Part shown: positions 53,843 through 62,067 of the stretch, in pieces | How positions within the stretch are numbered: the stretch's first letter is position 1 | Layout: every line of letters starts with the position of its first letter | Source of the DNA: CAXXOK01 sp964584315 | GTDB lineage: Bacteria > Bacillota > Clostridia > Christensenellales > Aristaeellaceae | Reading direction: 5' to 3' | NCBI GenBank assembly: GCA_964584315.1 | Contig: CAZOZO010000013.1 | Location: 6,295-70,294, forward strand | Length of the DNA: 64,000 bases | Notes under the pieces: generated by a model | Told to the model about the DNA's origin: nothing | Databases searched by the model: none | The model's input: the letters and a program-made list of their open reading frames with translations, nothing else | Translations under genes and position numbers: made by a program

Positions 53843-55057
53843 TTATTCGGCCAGGAGGGTATCAATCTGCGCCGCAGCGGTGTCAAGCCCGTCCTGCGCG
53901 CTCACGTTGCCGCGCAGGATGCTCTCAAACGTTGTGTTGAGAACCTCCTCGATGGCGGGCCACTGTGCCGAAGGCGTGCGCGGCTTGGCGGTTTTCAGCT
54001 GCTCCACATAGGCCGCAAGGTACGGAGTAACGGACGTATCCAACTTCGCCAGGTTGGAGGCCATAGTGGGAATCATTCCCGCTTTGGTCATGCTCAGCTG
54101 TGCCTGCTCGCTCATCATGTACTTCATGAACGCCCAGCTGGCGTCAGCGTTTTTGGTGTTCTTGGTCATCACGATGTCTTCGCCGCCCACGATGGAGATG
54201 CTGCGCCCATCCACCGACGGGATCACCGCATCCGGGTTGTTGGGCTTGGCATCGCTGCCACTGTAGAACCAGGGGCCTTCCACGACCATCGCATAGTTGC
54301 CGGCATCAATGCCACCCCAGGTGTCGGGCTGCTCACCCAGTACGCAAGGGCCGATGATGCCCTTGTCATACCAGTCTTTGATGGTTTGCACCGCTTTGAC
54401 AGTCGCTTCACCGTTCAGGTAACCGGTCGCCGTGGTGTAGGTGCTGTCGGTAATATCGCCGCCCAGCGTCCAGATAAATGGCAGCATGGCCCAGTTGAAG
54501 GAACCCTGTACCGCGAACAGCCACTTTTCGTGCGCGGGGTCGGCCTTGTCGGCGGTAGCCAGCAGTTCGTCCATCGTTGCGGGCGGTGCATCCAGCCCCA
54601 GCTCCTTGAGTCGCTCCAGGTTGAACACGGCGGTGGTGGTGTTGGTGTTCAGGGGCAGGCCATAGTGGCCGCCTTTGTATTCCGTTGTAGCCATGGGACC
54701 GGGCAGCGCGTCCGCCAGGATGGCATCAAAGCCGTCCAAGCCGTCTACCTGCGCAAGAGCGCCCAACTTGGCCATCTGTGCCACCCATGTGATGTCCATG
54801 CGGATCACGTCCGGTGCGACGTCTCCTGCCACGGCGGTAATAAACTGTTCGTTGAGGCCTTCGTAGGGCATACGTACCGCATTAACCTTGATGTCGGGGT
54901 TGGCGGCCTCAAACGCGGGGATCACCTCTTCGGTCAGTACTTGCTCCTCCCCTTCGCTGTAGGTATGCCAGAAGGTGATCTCGGTCTGCGCCATCGCGGC
55001 GGGTACGGCGGCGCACAGCAGCGCAAGCGCCATCACAAGGGACAAGACCTTTTTCAT
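53843..55057 (-). CDS. maltodextrin-type extracellular binding protein
   Basis: A 404-residue family-1 binding protein. The signal peptide of about 23 residues ends VPAAMA, followed by QTEITFWHTYSEGEEQ. The cysteine in ALLC lies within the hydrophobic core with leucine at -1 and is a poor lipobox. The ATG has AGGAGGATG upstream. It is the first structural gene of the operon, 116 bases from the LacI-type regulator gene, and a candidate LacI operator lies in that gap. Confidence 0.88.
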   Translation of the reverse strand: MKKVLSLVMALALLCAAVPAAMAQTEITFWHTYSEGEEQVLTEEVIPAFEAANPDIKVNAVRMPYEGLNEQFITAVAGDVAPDVIRMDITWVAQMAKLGALAQVDGLDGFDAILADALPGPMATTEYKGGHYGLPLNTNTTTAVFNLERLKELGLDAPPATMDELLATADKADPAHEKWLFAVQGSFNWAMLPFIWTLGGDITDSTYTTATGYLNGEATVKAVQTIKDWYDKGIIGPCVLGEQPDTWGGIDAGNYAMVVEGPWFYSGSDAKPNNPDAVIPSVDGRSISIVGGEDIVMTKNTKNADASWAFMKYMMSEQAQLSMTKAGMIPTMASNLAKLDTSVTPYLAAYVEQLKTAKPRTPSAQWPAIEEVLNTTFESILRGNVSAQDGLDTAAAQIDTLLAE

Positions 55058-55085
55058 GGGAACATCCTCCTTGTTTTCTAGTCAG

Positions 55086-55158
55086 ATCATAGCACCGGAG
55101 CCGGGTGTGTGTCCATGCCGAGAAAGCAAAGCCTCCTTTCGATTGGTAACGGTTACAA
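55086..55158 (-). promoter_or_regulatory. operator and possible promoter before the binding-protein gene
   Basis: TGGACA (55110-55115) and TATGAT (55086-55091) are 18 bases apart on the minus strand. The palindrome GTAACGGTTAC (55146-55156), inside a 15-base string that is identical at 56193-56207, lies about 70 bases upstream of the expected transcript start and close to the end of the regulator gene. Confidence 0.65.
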
Positions 55159-55173
55159 TTTTGTGTTGAAAAA

Positions 55174-56169
55174 TCAGCGCGTGGTGGCGCGGGCCACAAG
55201 GTGCACCGGCATCAGGCACTGTTGCGACACAGGGTTTGGGGTTTGCAGCTGCATGTACAGCATGGCCGTTGCCTGTATGCCCAGCTGATAAACGTCGATA
55301 TCGACCACCGTCATGGGCGGGTCGCTCAGGCGGGCAACCACGCCATCGTCAAAGGAGACGATCTGCATGCTCTCCGGCACGGCAACGCCGCGCTGACGAA
55401 GCGCGCGCAGCATACCGAACGCGGTCTCGTTGTCCGATACCACATAGGCATCGGGCAAGTTTTGCTCGGCGGCGATCAGGGCAGCGCCCTCCACGGCGCT
55501 GCCGGAGCGTTGCACGCAGAGCCCGTCGCCCAGCGGCAGGCCTGCGGAGCGCAAGGCCTCCGAAAAGCCCGCGTATCGCTCGCTGACGAATACTTTCTCC
55601 ATGCCGTTGCCGACAAAGCGCACATCGCGCGCTCCGCTGCGCAGCAACGCTTCGGCAGCGATGCGCCCTCCCATGGCGTTGTCCAGGTCAAGCCAACTGG
55701 TGGTTCCGTGCGCGCATCTGCCAATGACGACATGCGGTACACTGTTCTCTCGCAGGAAGCGGCATGTCGCTTTTTTGGCCAGCTGCGCGGGCAGCAGAAC
55801 ACCATCCACGCGGTGCTCCAGCGTGAGCTTGTGCAGGGCTTTGTCGCGGTTGGGGCCAGCCAGCGAGAGGATCATCAGGTAGTACCCTTGATCGGCCAGG
55901 GCATGCTCCACGCCGTACTGGATCTTCAGAAAGTTAGCATTGCCGTAGGTCTCGGGGTTGGTATCGTCCACAAGCAGCGCAACGGTACGGCTTTGCTGGC
56001 TGCCAAGGTTGCGGGCCATAAAGTTGGGCTCGTAGTGCAGCTCTGCGATGCTGCGGCGAACCCTCTCCACCGAGTCAGGCGCAATGAGGGGGCTGTTGTT
56101 CAGGTAACGCGATACCGTTGCAACGGATACGCCTGCATGCCTGGCTACGTCGCGAATGGTCGTGCGCAC
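55174..56169 (-). CDS. LacI family transcriptional regulator
   Basis: A 331-residue LacI-type repressor. The start is GTG at 56169, giving the canonical N terminus VRTTIRDVARHAGVSVATVS with the helix-turn-helix and hinge VRRSIAELHYEPN. A sugar-binding domain follows (AYVVSDNETAFGMLRALRQ, DDGVVARLSDPPMTVVDID). The GTG is preceded by GGGGGGAT. A longer frame to 56313 includes the promoter and is not coding. It precedes the maltodextrin operon and probably represses it and itself through GTAACGGTTAC operators. Confidence 0.92.
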   Translation of the reverse strand: MRTTIRDVARHAGVSVATVSRYLNNSPLIAPDSVERVRRSIAELHYEPNFMARNLGSQQSRTVALLVDDTNPETYGNANFLKIQYGVEHALADQGYYLMILSLAGPNRDKALHKLTLEHRVDGVLLPAQLAKKATCRFLRENSVPHVVIGRCAHGTTSWLDLDNAMGGRIAAEALLRSGARDVRFVGNGMEKVFVSERYAGFSEALRSAGLPLGDGLCVQRSGSAVEGAALIAAEQNLPDAYVVSDNETAFGMLRALRQRGVAVPESMQIVSFDDGVVARLSDPPMTVVDIDVYQLGIQATAMLYMQLQTPNPVSQQCLMPVHLVARATTR

Positions 56170-56194
56170 CGTATCCCCCCTGTCAATTACTTTG

Positions 56195-56247
56195 GTAACG
56201 GTTACATTCGATAGGAGTATTATAGCGGCCACCAATGTGTGTGTCAA
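56195..56247 (-). promoter_or_regulatory. autoregulated promoter of the LacI-type gene
   Basis: On the minus strand TTGACA (56242-56247) and TATAAT (56219-56224) are 17 bases apart. The palindrome GTAACGGTTAC (56195-56205) lies just downstream of the expected start point, an arrangement suited to self-repression. Confidence 0.85.
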
Positions 56248-56435
56248 GTAGATGCATGAATTTTTCCCGATGGACATCTGGAAAGATAGCGTTACGCCAG
56301 TATTGAAACCCAAACAGCAGGAGGCACCCGTCCTCCGGGCTCAATCCGGACGGGAGTTGCATCATCCTGACAGCGTTTCCAAACAAGAAAGGAACCCACT
56401 TGCCTTGGATGCAAACAAGCCATCATGCTTGCATA
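56248..56435. other. gap between lacI-type gene and uraA
   Basis: A short hairpin (CCCGTCC pairing with GGACGGG near 56326-56354) is visible. I see no gene. Confidence 0.4.
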
Positions 56436-56474
56436 AAGCAACCGGCGGACGCTGCTCGCGTCCGCCGGTTGCTT
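56436..56474. terminator. terminator of the pyrR-uraA operon
   Basis: A perfect 17-bp stem (56436-56452 with 56458-56474) with a five-base loop, 11 bases after the uraA stop codon. Confidence 0.88.
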
Positions 56475-56485
56475 CCGATATGGTC

Positions 56486-57877
56486 TTATGCCTTTTCGAC
56501 GTTCTTTTTGTCACCGATGCTCAGCAGCGCATTCAGCAGGATGCCGAAGATCGCCGCGCCGGCAATGCAGGGAATCTGCACGCCGAAGAAGGGAATGTTG
56601 CCGCCGAAAGCGTAGTTGCCGCCAATGCCGATGACCATGGTGGAAGCGATAACCGCGATATTTTTAGCGGAGAACATATCCACCTTATGGTCGATCATGA
56701 TTGCGATACCTTGCGCCGCTATGGCGCCAAAAAGGTAGATTTCCAGACCGCCAATCACCGCCAGCGGGATTCCGTAAATCACGCTGATGAGCGGCGTGAA
56801 GAAGCTGACGACGATCGCGATGATCGAGGCGACCACGAGCATGGGGATGGAGAACACCTTTGTGATCGCCATCGTGCTGATGTTTTCGCCATAGTTGGTG
56901 CCCGCGGGGCCGCCCACAAAGCCGGAGACCATATCGCAGATACCATCACCGATCAGGTTGCGGTCCAGCATGTCCGCCAGGCTGTACTTCATGGGCTTGC
57001 CTTTTTTCTTGGCAAGGTCGTTTACGTAGATGTCCAACTGGTAAATATGCGCCGTCGATTCCGGAATGGTGGCAATGGCAATGGGCATGATGCCGATGAC
57101 CGCCGCCCAGGAAACCTTAGGAAAGGATAGCGCGGGCACAGCAAAGATCGAACCGTCGCCCAACTTCCACAGCGAGGATGTGAGCGCCGCCGCAGGCATC
57201 TCGCGGAACAGGTTCACGCCGCCGATGCCGTACACGATGCCCGCAACCGCGCAACCGGTCAGCGCGCCCAACAGCAGGGGCAACTGCCCGAGGAAGCCCT
57301 TGAGATACTTGGAGTAGAGGATGGTAGAGACCAGCGTGACAAGCGCGATGATCGTCCACCAGGCGCTGCTCGCGGTCACCTCGGTCACTTTGGGGATCGC
57401 ATCACCAAGCGCGTTGCCCGCCAGCGTGAGGCCGATGATCATCGCGATCGGGCCGGTGATCGAGGGCGGCAGAATCTTCTCCACCATATTGCGGCCGCTG
57501 AAGCGAACCAGCAAACCGGCGGCAATGGACACCAGGCCCGACATGATGATGCCGAACTGCACGTACTGGATTGCCTCCGTGGGCAGGATACCGTTGACCG
57601 CGGTAAAGCCTGCCGCCGCGCAGAAGCTGGCGATCGCCGGCAGGTAAGCGAAGCTGGAGCCATAGTACAGCGGGATTTTGCGCCCAGTGATCAGGATGAA
57701 GCACAGCGTTGCCAAGCCGCTGGCAAAAATGGTGGTGGAGACCTGGAACCCAGTGATGAGTGCGACGGTAACAGTCGCCGGGAACATGACGATCACCTGT
57801 TGCAGCGCGTACAGCAAGAGTCTTCCATTGCTGGGTCTCTCCTCGGGCAAATACCCGATCTCGTTGGTCTTTTCCAT
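56486..57877 (-). CDS. uraA: uracil permease (NCS2 family)
   Basis: A 463-residue membrane transporter with about fourteen segments. NCS2 hallmarks are visible, such as GSSFAYLPAIASF in the N-terminal half, ALTGCAVAGIVYGI in the middle, and the substrate-site region ATIPESTAHIYQLD followed by GFVGGPAGTNYGENI. It imports uracil with protons. It lies 37 bases after pyrR in the same transcript, a classical salvage pairing, and should be repressed when UMP is plentiful. Confidence 0.93.
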   Translation of the reverse strand: MEKTNEIGYLPEERPSNGRLLLYALQQVIVMFPATVTVALITGFQVSTTIFASGLATLCFILITGRKIPLYYGSSFAYLPAIASFCAAAGFTAVNGILPTEAIQYVQFGIIMSGLVSIAAGLLVRFSGRNMVEKILPPSITGPIAMIIGLTLAGNALGDAIPKVTEVTASSAWWTIIALVTLVSTILYSKYLKGFLGQLPLLLGALTGCAVAGIVYGIGGVNLFREMPAAALTSSLWKLGDGSIFAVPALSFPKVSWAAVIGIMPIAIATIPESTAHIYQLDIYVNDLAKKKGKPMKYSLADMLDRNLIGDGICDMVSGFVGGPAGTNYGENISTMAITKVFSIPMLVVASIIAIVVSFFTPLISVIYGIPLAVIGGLEIYLFGAIAAQGIAIMIDHKVDMFSAKNIAVIASTMVIGIGGNYAFGGNIPFFGVQIPCIAGAAIFGILLNALLSIGDKKNVEKA

Positions 57878-57914
57878 CCTGTGTTATCCTCCTTTATTAT
57901 AAGCCGTTTCCGGC

Positions 57915-58466
57915 TTAGGCGAGTGGTTCGTCCATTTGCAGCAGCTCCACCGCCAGCCTGCCGTCGTACATGGGCATACAAACGGAAACTACCTCCGTCT
58001 TCGCGGTGGGAATGCTTTTCCCCACATAATCCGCGCGGATGGGCAGTTCTCGATGACCACGATCGATTAGAACAGCCAGTTGAATGCGCTTGGGGCGACC
58101 GGCGGAAAACACGGCGTCGATCGCTGCGCGCACCGTGCGGCCGGTATAGATAACATCGTCCACGAGCACAATGGTTTTGTCTTGAATATCGAAGGGCAGT
58201 GAAGGCAGGCGCACATGCGGATCTTCCTGCTCCAGCGTCAGATCATCGCGGTAATAACGGATATCGAGCGCGCCGCAGGGCAGCGACACACCTTCGATGC
58301 CCTGAATATTGGCACGGATCATTTCCGAAAGGGGCATGCCCCGCCGAAGAATGCCCAGCAGCACGACGTCCTGCGTGCCCTTGTTGCGTTCCAGAATTTC
58401 GTGCGAGATGCGCGTCACCGCACGACAAATCGCAGCTTCGTCCATCAGGAGTGCCTTAAACCGCAT
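57915..58466 (-). CDS. pyrR: PyrR bifunctional regulator / uracil phosphoribosyltransferase
   Basis: A 183-residue protein of the type-I phosphoribosyltransferase fold. The PRPP loop is IVLVDDVIYTGRTVRA and the C-terminal block RGHRELPIRADYVGKSIPT matches PyrR closely. PyrR binds pyr leader RNA when UMP is high and causes premature termination. The C-terminal tail (MPMYDGRLAVELLQM) differs from the Bacillus protein. The start at 58466 aligns with the known N terminus; its codon is directly preceded by the T-tract of a terminator hairpin. Confidence 0.93.
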   Translation of the reverse strand: MRFKALLMDEAAICRAVTRISHEILERNKGTQDVVLLGILRRGMPLSEMIRANIQGIEGVSLPCGALDIRYYRDDLTLEQEDPHVRLPSLPFDIQDKTIVLVDDVIYTGRTVRAAIDAVFSAGRPKRIQLAVLIDRGHRELPIRADYVGKSIPTAKTEVVSVCMPMYDGRLAVELLQMDEPLA

Positions 58467-58616
58467 AAAAAAACCTGCCTTAGCACGGCAGGAACACACT
58501 CGCAAAGAACCCCTTGCGCGTCTGTCTTGCCGGTATCACAGTACCGAATCGGATAAATCCGAATGCTTAAAGACTTCAGCCTTGGCAAGTTTATCATGAA
58601 ACGTTACAATTGTAAA
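58467..58616 (-). promoter_or_regulatory. pyr leader: promoter, PyrR-binding hairpin and attenuator
   Basis: On the minus strand TTTACA (58611-58616) and TAAACT (58588-58593) are 17 bases apart. A hairpin at 58531-58546 has the loop CTGTGA closed by CGGTA/TACCG, which fits the PyrR-binding consensus CNGNGA with A-U in place of the usual C-G closing pair. A terminator follows at 58467-58492 (CCTGCC stem, seven-base T-tract) and touches the pyrR start codon. UMP-bound PyrR is expected to favour this terminator. Confidence 0.8.
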
Positions 58617-59176
58617 GAGAGGGGTTGCAGCCATTACGAAGGCTTTGGAATGCAGCACATCATTGGAGCAATAAATGCAGTGGAATAGAGGATAAAGCTA
58701 TACCCGGAATAGGGCTTCCCCCAGATTTTGTATGAATCGCAAAGCCCTGATCGGCTAAGCAACCGTATTGAGGTTTCCACGAAAGCCGTACAGATGATTT
58801 GCCGATCGATCGGTAACGCAATGGAAAGCCACTAAAGAACTGTTCCCTATGTTGAACGTACTGACAATCTTTTGGGCTTTATCCTGTAACTTTGCTATTG
58901 ACGAGTCTGTTTGCTGTTCTTCGTCATTTTTCTACCGAAATAGCGCGTGAACCTCTCGACCCATGTATCGTCGTTTTCCGGCATAAGATATACTACCTGC
59001 CGATTCAGTTCCATATCAACAGGTGGTAAATAGTGTGGTTCGTCTACCGAGGATCGAAGCGATGCACGCTGTTATAAAGAATCGTATGTCTGGCGTACAA
59101 TCGTTTCATCATGACACACAATGCTTTCAGCGAACATGATAATTCCTTGTTTAGCCCTCTTCGCTCCTGCACATAT
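58617..59176. other. AT-richer intergenic region
   Basis: This stretch of 560 bases has lower GC content than the rest of the window. Besides the minus-strand gene remnant at 58895-59071, I see no gene, RNA or repeat in it. Confidence 0.5.
58895..59071 (-). pseudogene. C-terminal remnant of an unidentified gene
   Basis: An open minus-strand frame of 58 codons without a start signal ends at 58895. Its sequence is protein-like (PPVDMELNRQVVYLMPEN, then DDTWVERFTRYFGRKMTK). Upstream, a second frame (DETIVRQTYDSL, ending at 59072) could be its earlier part after a frameshift. I do not recognise the protein. It sits at the border of the AT-rich segment and may be debris of transferred DNA. Confidence 0.35.
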
Positions 59177-59220
59177 AGTTGACAAATCAATCATCATTCT
59201 ATATGATTGATTTGTCAACT
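59177..59220 (+). promoter_or_regulatory. MarR operator embedded in promoter
   Basis: TTGACA (59179-59184) and TATGAT (59202-59207) are 17 bases apart. Both lie within a perfect inverted repeat with 17-base arms (59177-59193 and 59204-59220) and a ten-base spacer. This is an unusually long operator and almost certainly the autoregulatory site of the MarR protein at 59285. Confidence 0.88.
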
Positions 59221-59284
59221 ACTTATCACGATATTCAACCAAAGCCCCGGATGAGTAGCGTAGAAAACATGCGGAGGAGACACG

Positions 59285-59764
59285 ATGGACGATTATAGAG
59301 CTTTGGGCCGGGACATTTTTGTGATCGACAAGTATTTCCGCCTCTATTTCAAACACTCGCTTCAGCAGTACAATCTGAACGTTACGGAAGCCATGGTACT
59401 TCTTGCGCTGTATGAAAGAGGCGGGAAGCTGATGGAAGATGTTTTTCAGGACATCCATCAACAAAGGCTTCAAAAATCTCAGGATCAGATCATATCGGAT
59501 TTGCAATACGACAGGGCGGCCATGACACGAACCATGCAATCTTTGGAAAGCAAAGATTTTGTTATCCGTAGGGAGAATCCCGATGACAGCCGTTCGTTCC
59601 TGTTTTCCGCAACGCAAAAGGCGGATACTTTCAAACCTCAGTTGGTCGGCCTCCTGCGGGATTGGAACCAATTGCTCCTTAACGGAATCGATGATCTGGA
59701 AATCGTGAGTGGCGCTATCAGGCGCATGGCGAATAACGCAAGACAGGCAATCAAAGGAGAATGA
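59285..59764 (+). CDS. MarR family repressor of a drug exporter
   Basis: A 159-residue winged-helix protein with the MarR pattern: an N-terminal dimerisation helix, recognition region YDRAAMTRTMQSLESKDFV and wing RENPDDSRSFLFSATQK. The ATG follows GGAGGAG. Its stop codon overlaps the start of the exporter gene (ATGA), and its promoter is covered by a 17-base-arm palindrome, so it very probably represses itself and the exporter until a drug binds. Confidence 0.9.
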   Translation: MDDYRALGRDIFVIDKYFRLYFKHSLQQYNLNVTEAMVLLALYERGGKLMEDVFQDIHQQRLQKSQDQIISDLQYDRAAMTRTMQSLESKDFVIRRENPDDSRSFLFSATQKADTFKPQLVGLLRDWNQLLLNGIDDLEIVSGAIRRMANNARQAIKGE

Positions 59765-62067
59765 GTATGGCAGCGGCATCTAAAAAACAGAATGTTGCAC
59801 TGGTGATGGTTCTTTATCTTGCAGGCATTTTTATGGGGGCAATTGACACGGGGATTGTGACTCCGGCCAGAACCCTGATCCAGAACCAACTCGGAGTGGA
59901 TGCCGCTTCGGGAATCTGGATGATAACCATATATACCTTGGCTTATGCGGCATCTATCCCTGTGATGGGTAAACTGGCTGATAAATACGGTCGGAAATAT
60001 GTGTACCTCGTAAGTATCATCCTCTTTGGACTGGGTTCGCTATTCTGCGGCCTGTCCCAGGATTTGCACAGTTTTCCCGTGCTGTTGATTGCCCGGGCTG
60101 TGCAGGCTATTGGCGGTGGTGGCATCCTGCCCATCGCCACGGCAGAGTTCGGCACAACCTTCCCTCCCGAAAAACGCGGTATGGCGCTGGGTTTGGTGGG
60201 CGGCGTGTATGGAATTGCAAACATATTTGGCGCTTCTCTTGGCAGCGCGATTATCAGCCTTTTCGGGCAGAACAACTGGCAATTCATCTTCTATGTCAAC
60301 ATCCCGATCACGTTGTTTATCGTCATCGGAGGCATATTGGTTCTTCAAAATAACAAACCGGGCGAGACAGGAAAAATTGATATTCTAGGCATCGTGACTC
60401 TTGTTGTCATGATTCTTTCACTCCTTTATGGGCTCAAGAACTTGGATTTCTTCAACTTTTCCTCCACGATCAGCACCACCGGGGTCTATCCTTTCCTCTT
60501 GGCTTTTGCGTTGCTGATTCCGGTGTTTATCTTGGTAGAAAAGCACGCTCAGGATCCGGTCATGAACCTGGGGTATTTTTCGAACCGTAACATTGTGATA
60601 ACCCTGTTGATTTCATTCGTGAGCGGGTTTGTTATGATGGGCGTCATCTTCATTCCGCAATTTTCTGAAAACGCGTTGAAGATTGCTACCGGTTCCGGTG
60701 GATATCTGGTGATTATCCTTGGACTATTTTCTGGAATTGGCGCACCGATCTCCGGCAAGCTGATCGACAAGTTCGGCGCAAAGATTGTCCTGGGCTTTGG
60801 CTTTCTAATGTGTATAATCGGCGCATTATTCCTTGTGCTGGTGACCACTGCTTACCCCAGTCTCTTCACGGTGCTGGTATGCCTTGCGTTGATTGGTACA
60901 GGTATGGGTTTTACCATTGGCACACCGCTTAATTACATGATGCTTGCCAACACGGAAGTGAAAGAATCCAACTCCGCTCTTGCAACCCTATCGCTCGTTC
61001 GTTCGATCGGCACAGCTATCGCGCCAGCCATCATGGTAGGTTTCTTGATCCACGCTGGCGCTTCGGTGCAAAACAATGTGATGAGTCTACTCCCTCAAGA
61101 AGTTAGCCTGCCTCCGCTTCCCTATGTTCAGGATATCAACGGTACGTTTGAACAGTGGAAGGCTGACCCCACCATGCAGGAAAAACTTAAGGGGGTCGAT
61201 ATTCCCGACCTCGCTGCCATGAGCAACGTAAATATCAGCATGAATGCGGAATCGGGGTCTTCTATGCCTTCCGACCTGGTGGACCTGATGAAAAACAGTG
61301 ACGTGACCACGATAACGCAAAATGCCAAAACCCTTGCTTCCCGTATGTTCGACCTGATGACTCCGGATGTGATCGCGAAAATCCAAAACGGTATCGGTAG
61401 CGGCAGCGACGGTATTGGACAAGGCGCAATTGAGTTGAAAGGCGCAGTTCAAAAACTACAGGAAGGATACGATGGCATCAGTCAAGGGATCGAAGGCATG
61501 AAGACAGCGGTTGCCGGGCAGCAAACAGCGCTGGATCAGCTGAACAGCATATCAGGCATGCTCCAATCGATGGGCAATCCCGAGGTTCCACAGGGTGGGA
61601 GCCTTGTAGACCTGATCCCTTCTGGCGTAAAATCCAAGATCCCTCAAGTTGCATTGGATGAACTGTCGGACATTCATTCCGCTCAGGAACTGAAAACCAA
61701 AATCGAGGAGCTGACCAATGGCATAACCGCACTAACAACGAAGATCACAGATGCGGAGACGAATAGAACCAGCATGAAAGCAGCGATGGACGCGATGAGC
61801 ATAACGCTGTCACAAATGGAAACCGTACAGACCCAAATGGACGCCTTGAGCCGCGCAATCCCCGCCGCATTCACTACGGCGGAAGAAAACTATCTATCTG
61901 CGATCGACGCTATAGCACCTGAACTGGAGAGCGCATTTCAGAACACCTTAAACGGTGGATTTGGAAACGTATACTTAACCACTGCCGTTGCTGCTTTGCT
62001 CGCATTGCTCGTGTTGGCCTTCTATAAAAATACGATCCGCTCCAAGGCTAAGTCGGCAGCGATATAA
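59761..62067 (+). CDS. DHA2-family MFS exporter with large external domain
   Basis: A 768-residue major facilitator transporter. The first 13 or so helices (residues 12-440) carry the usual motifs: MGKLADKYGRKYVYL after helix 2 and the DHA2-like helix 5 region GGVYGIANIFGASLGSAI. Instead of a short last loop, about 290 residues (about 443-735) follow before a final helix AVAALLALLVLAFY. That domain is hydrophilic and helical with coiled-coil-like stretches (IELKGAVQKLQEGYDGISQG, TALTTKITDAETNRTSMKAA). A normal DHA2 protein is about 480-510 residues. It probably exports toxic compounds; the external domain may span part of the cell wall. Confidence 0.88.
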   Translation: MSMAAASKKQNVALVMVLYLAGIFMGAIDTGIVTPARTLIQNQLGVDAASGIWMITIYTLAYAASIPVMGKLADKYGRKYVYLVSIILFGLGSLFCGLSQDLHSFPVLLIARAVQAIGGGGILPIATAEFGTTFPPEKRGMALGLVGGVYGIANIFGASLGSAIISLFGQNNWQFIFYVNIPITLFIVIGGILVLQNNKPGETGKIDILGIVTLVVMILSLLYGLKNLDFFNFSSTISTTGVYPFLLAFALLIPVFILVEKHAQDPVMNLGYFSNRNIVITLLISFVSGFVMMGVIFIPQFSENALKIATGSGGYLVIILGLFSGIGAPISGKLIDKFGAKIVLGFGFLMCIIGALFLVLVTTAYPSLFTVLVCLALIGTGMGFTIGTPLNYMMLANTEVKESNSALATLSLVRSIGTAIAPAIMVGFLIHAGASVQNNVMSLLPQEVSLPPLPYVQDINGTFEQWKADPTMQEKLKGVDIPDLAAMSNVNISMNAESGSSMPSDLVDLMKNSDVTTITQNAKTLASRMFDLMTPDVIAKIQNGIGSGSDGIGQGAIELKGAVQKLQEGYDGISQGIEGMKTAVAGQQTALDQLNSISGMLQSMGNPEVPQGGSLVDLIPSGVKSKIPQVALDELSDIHSAQELKTKIEELTNGITALTTKITDAETNRTSMKAAMDAMSITLSQMETVQTQMDALSRAIPAAFTTAEENYLSAIDAIAPELESAFQNTLNGGFGNVYLTTAVAALLALLVLAFYKNTIRSKAKSAAI

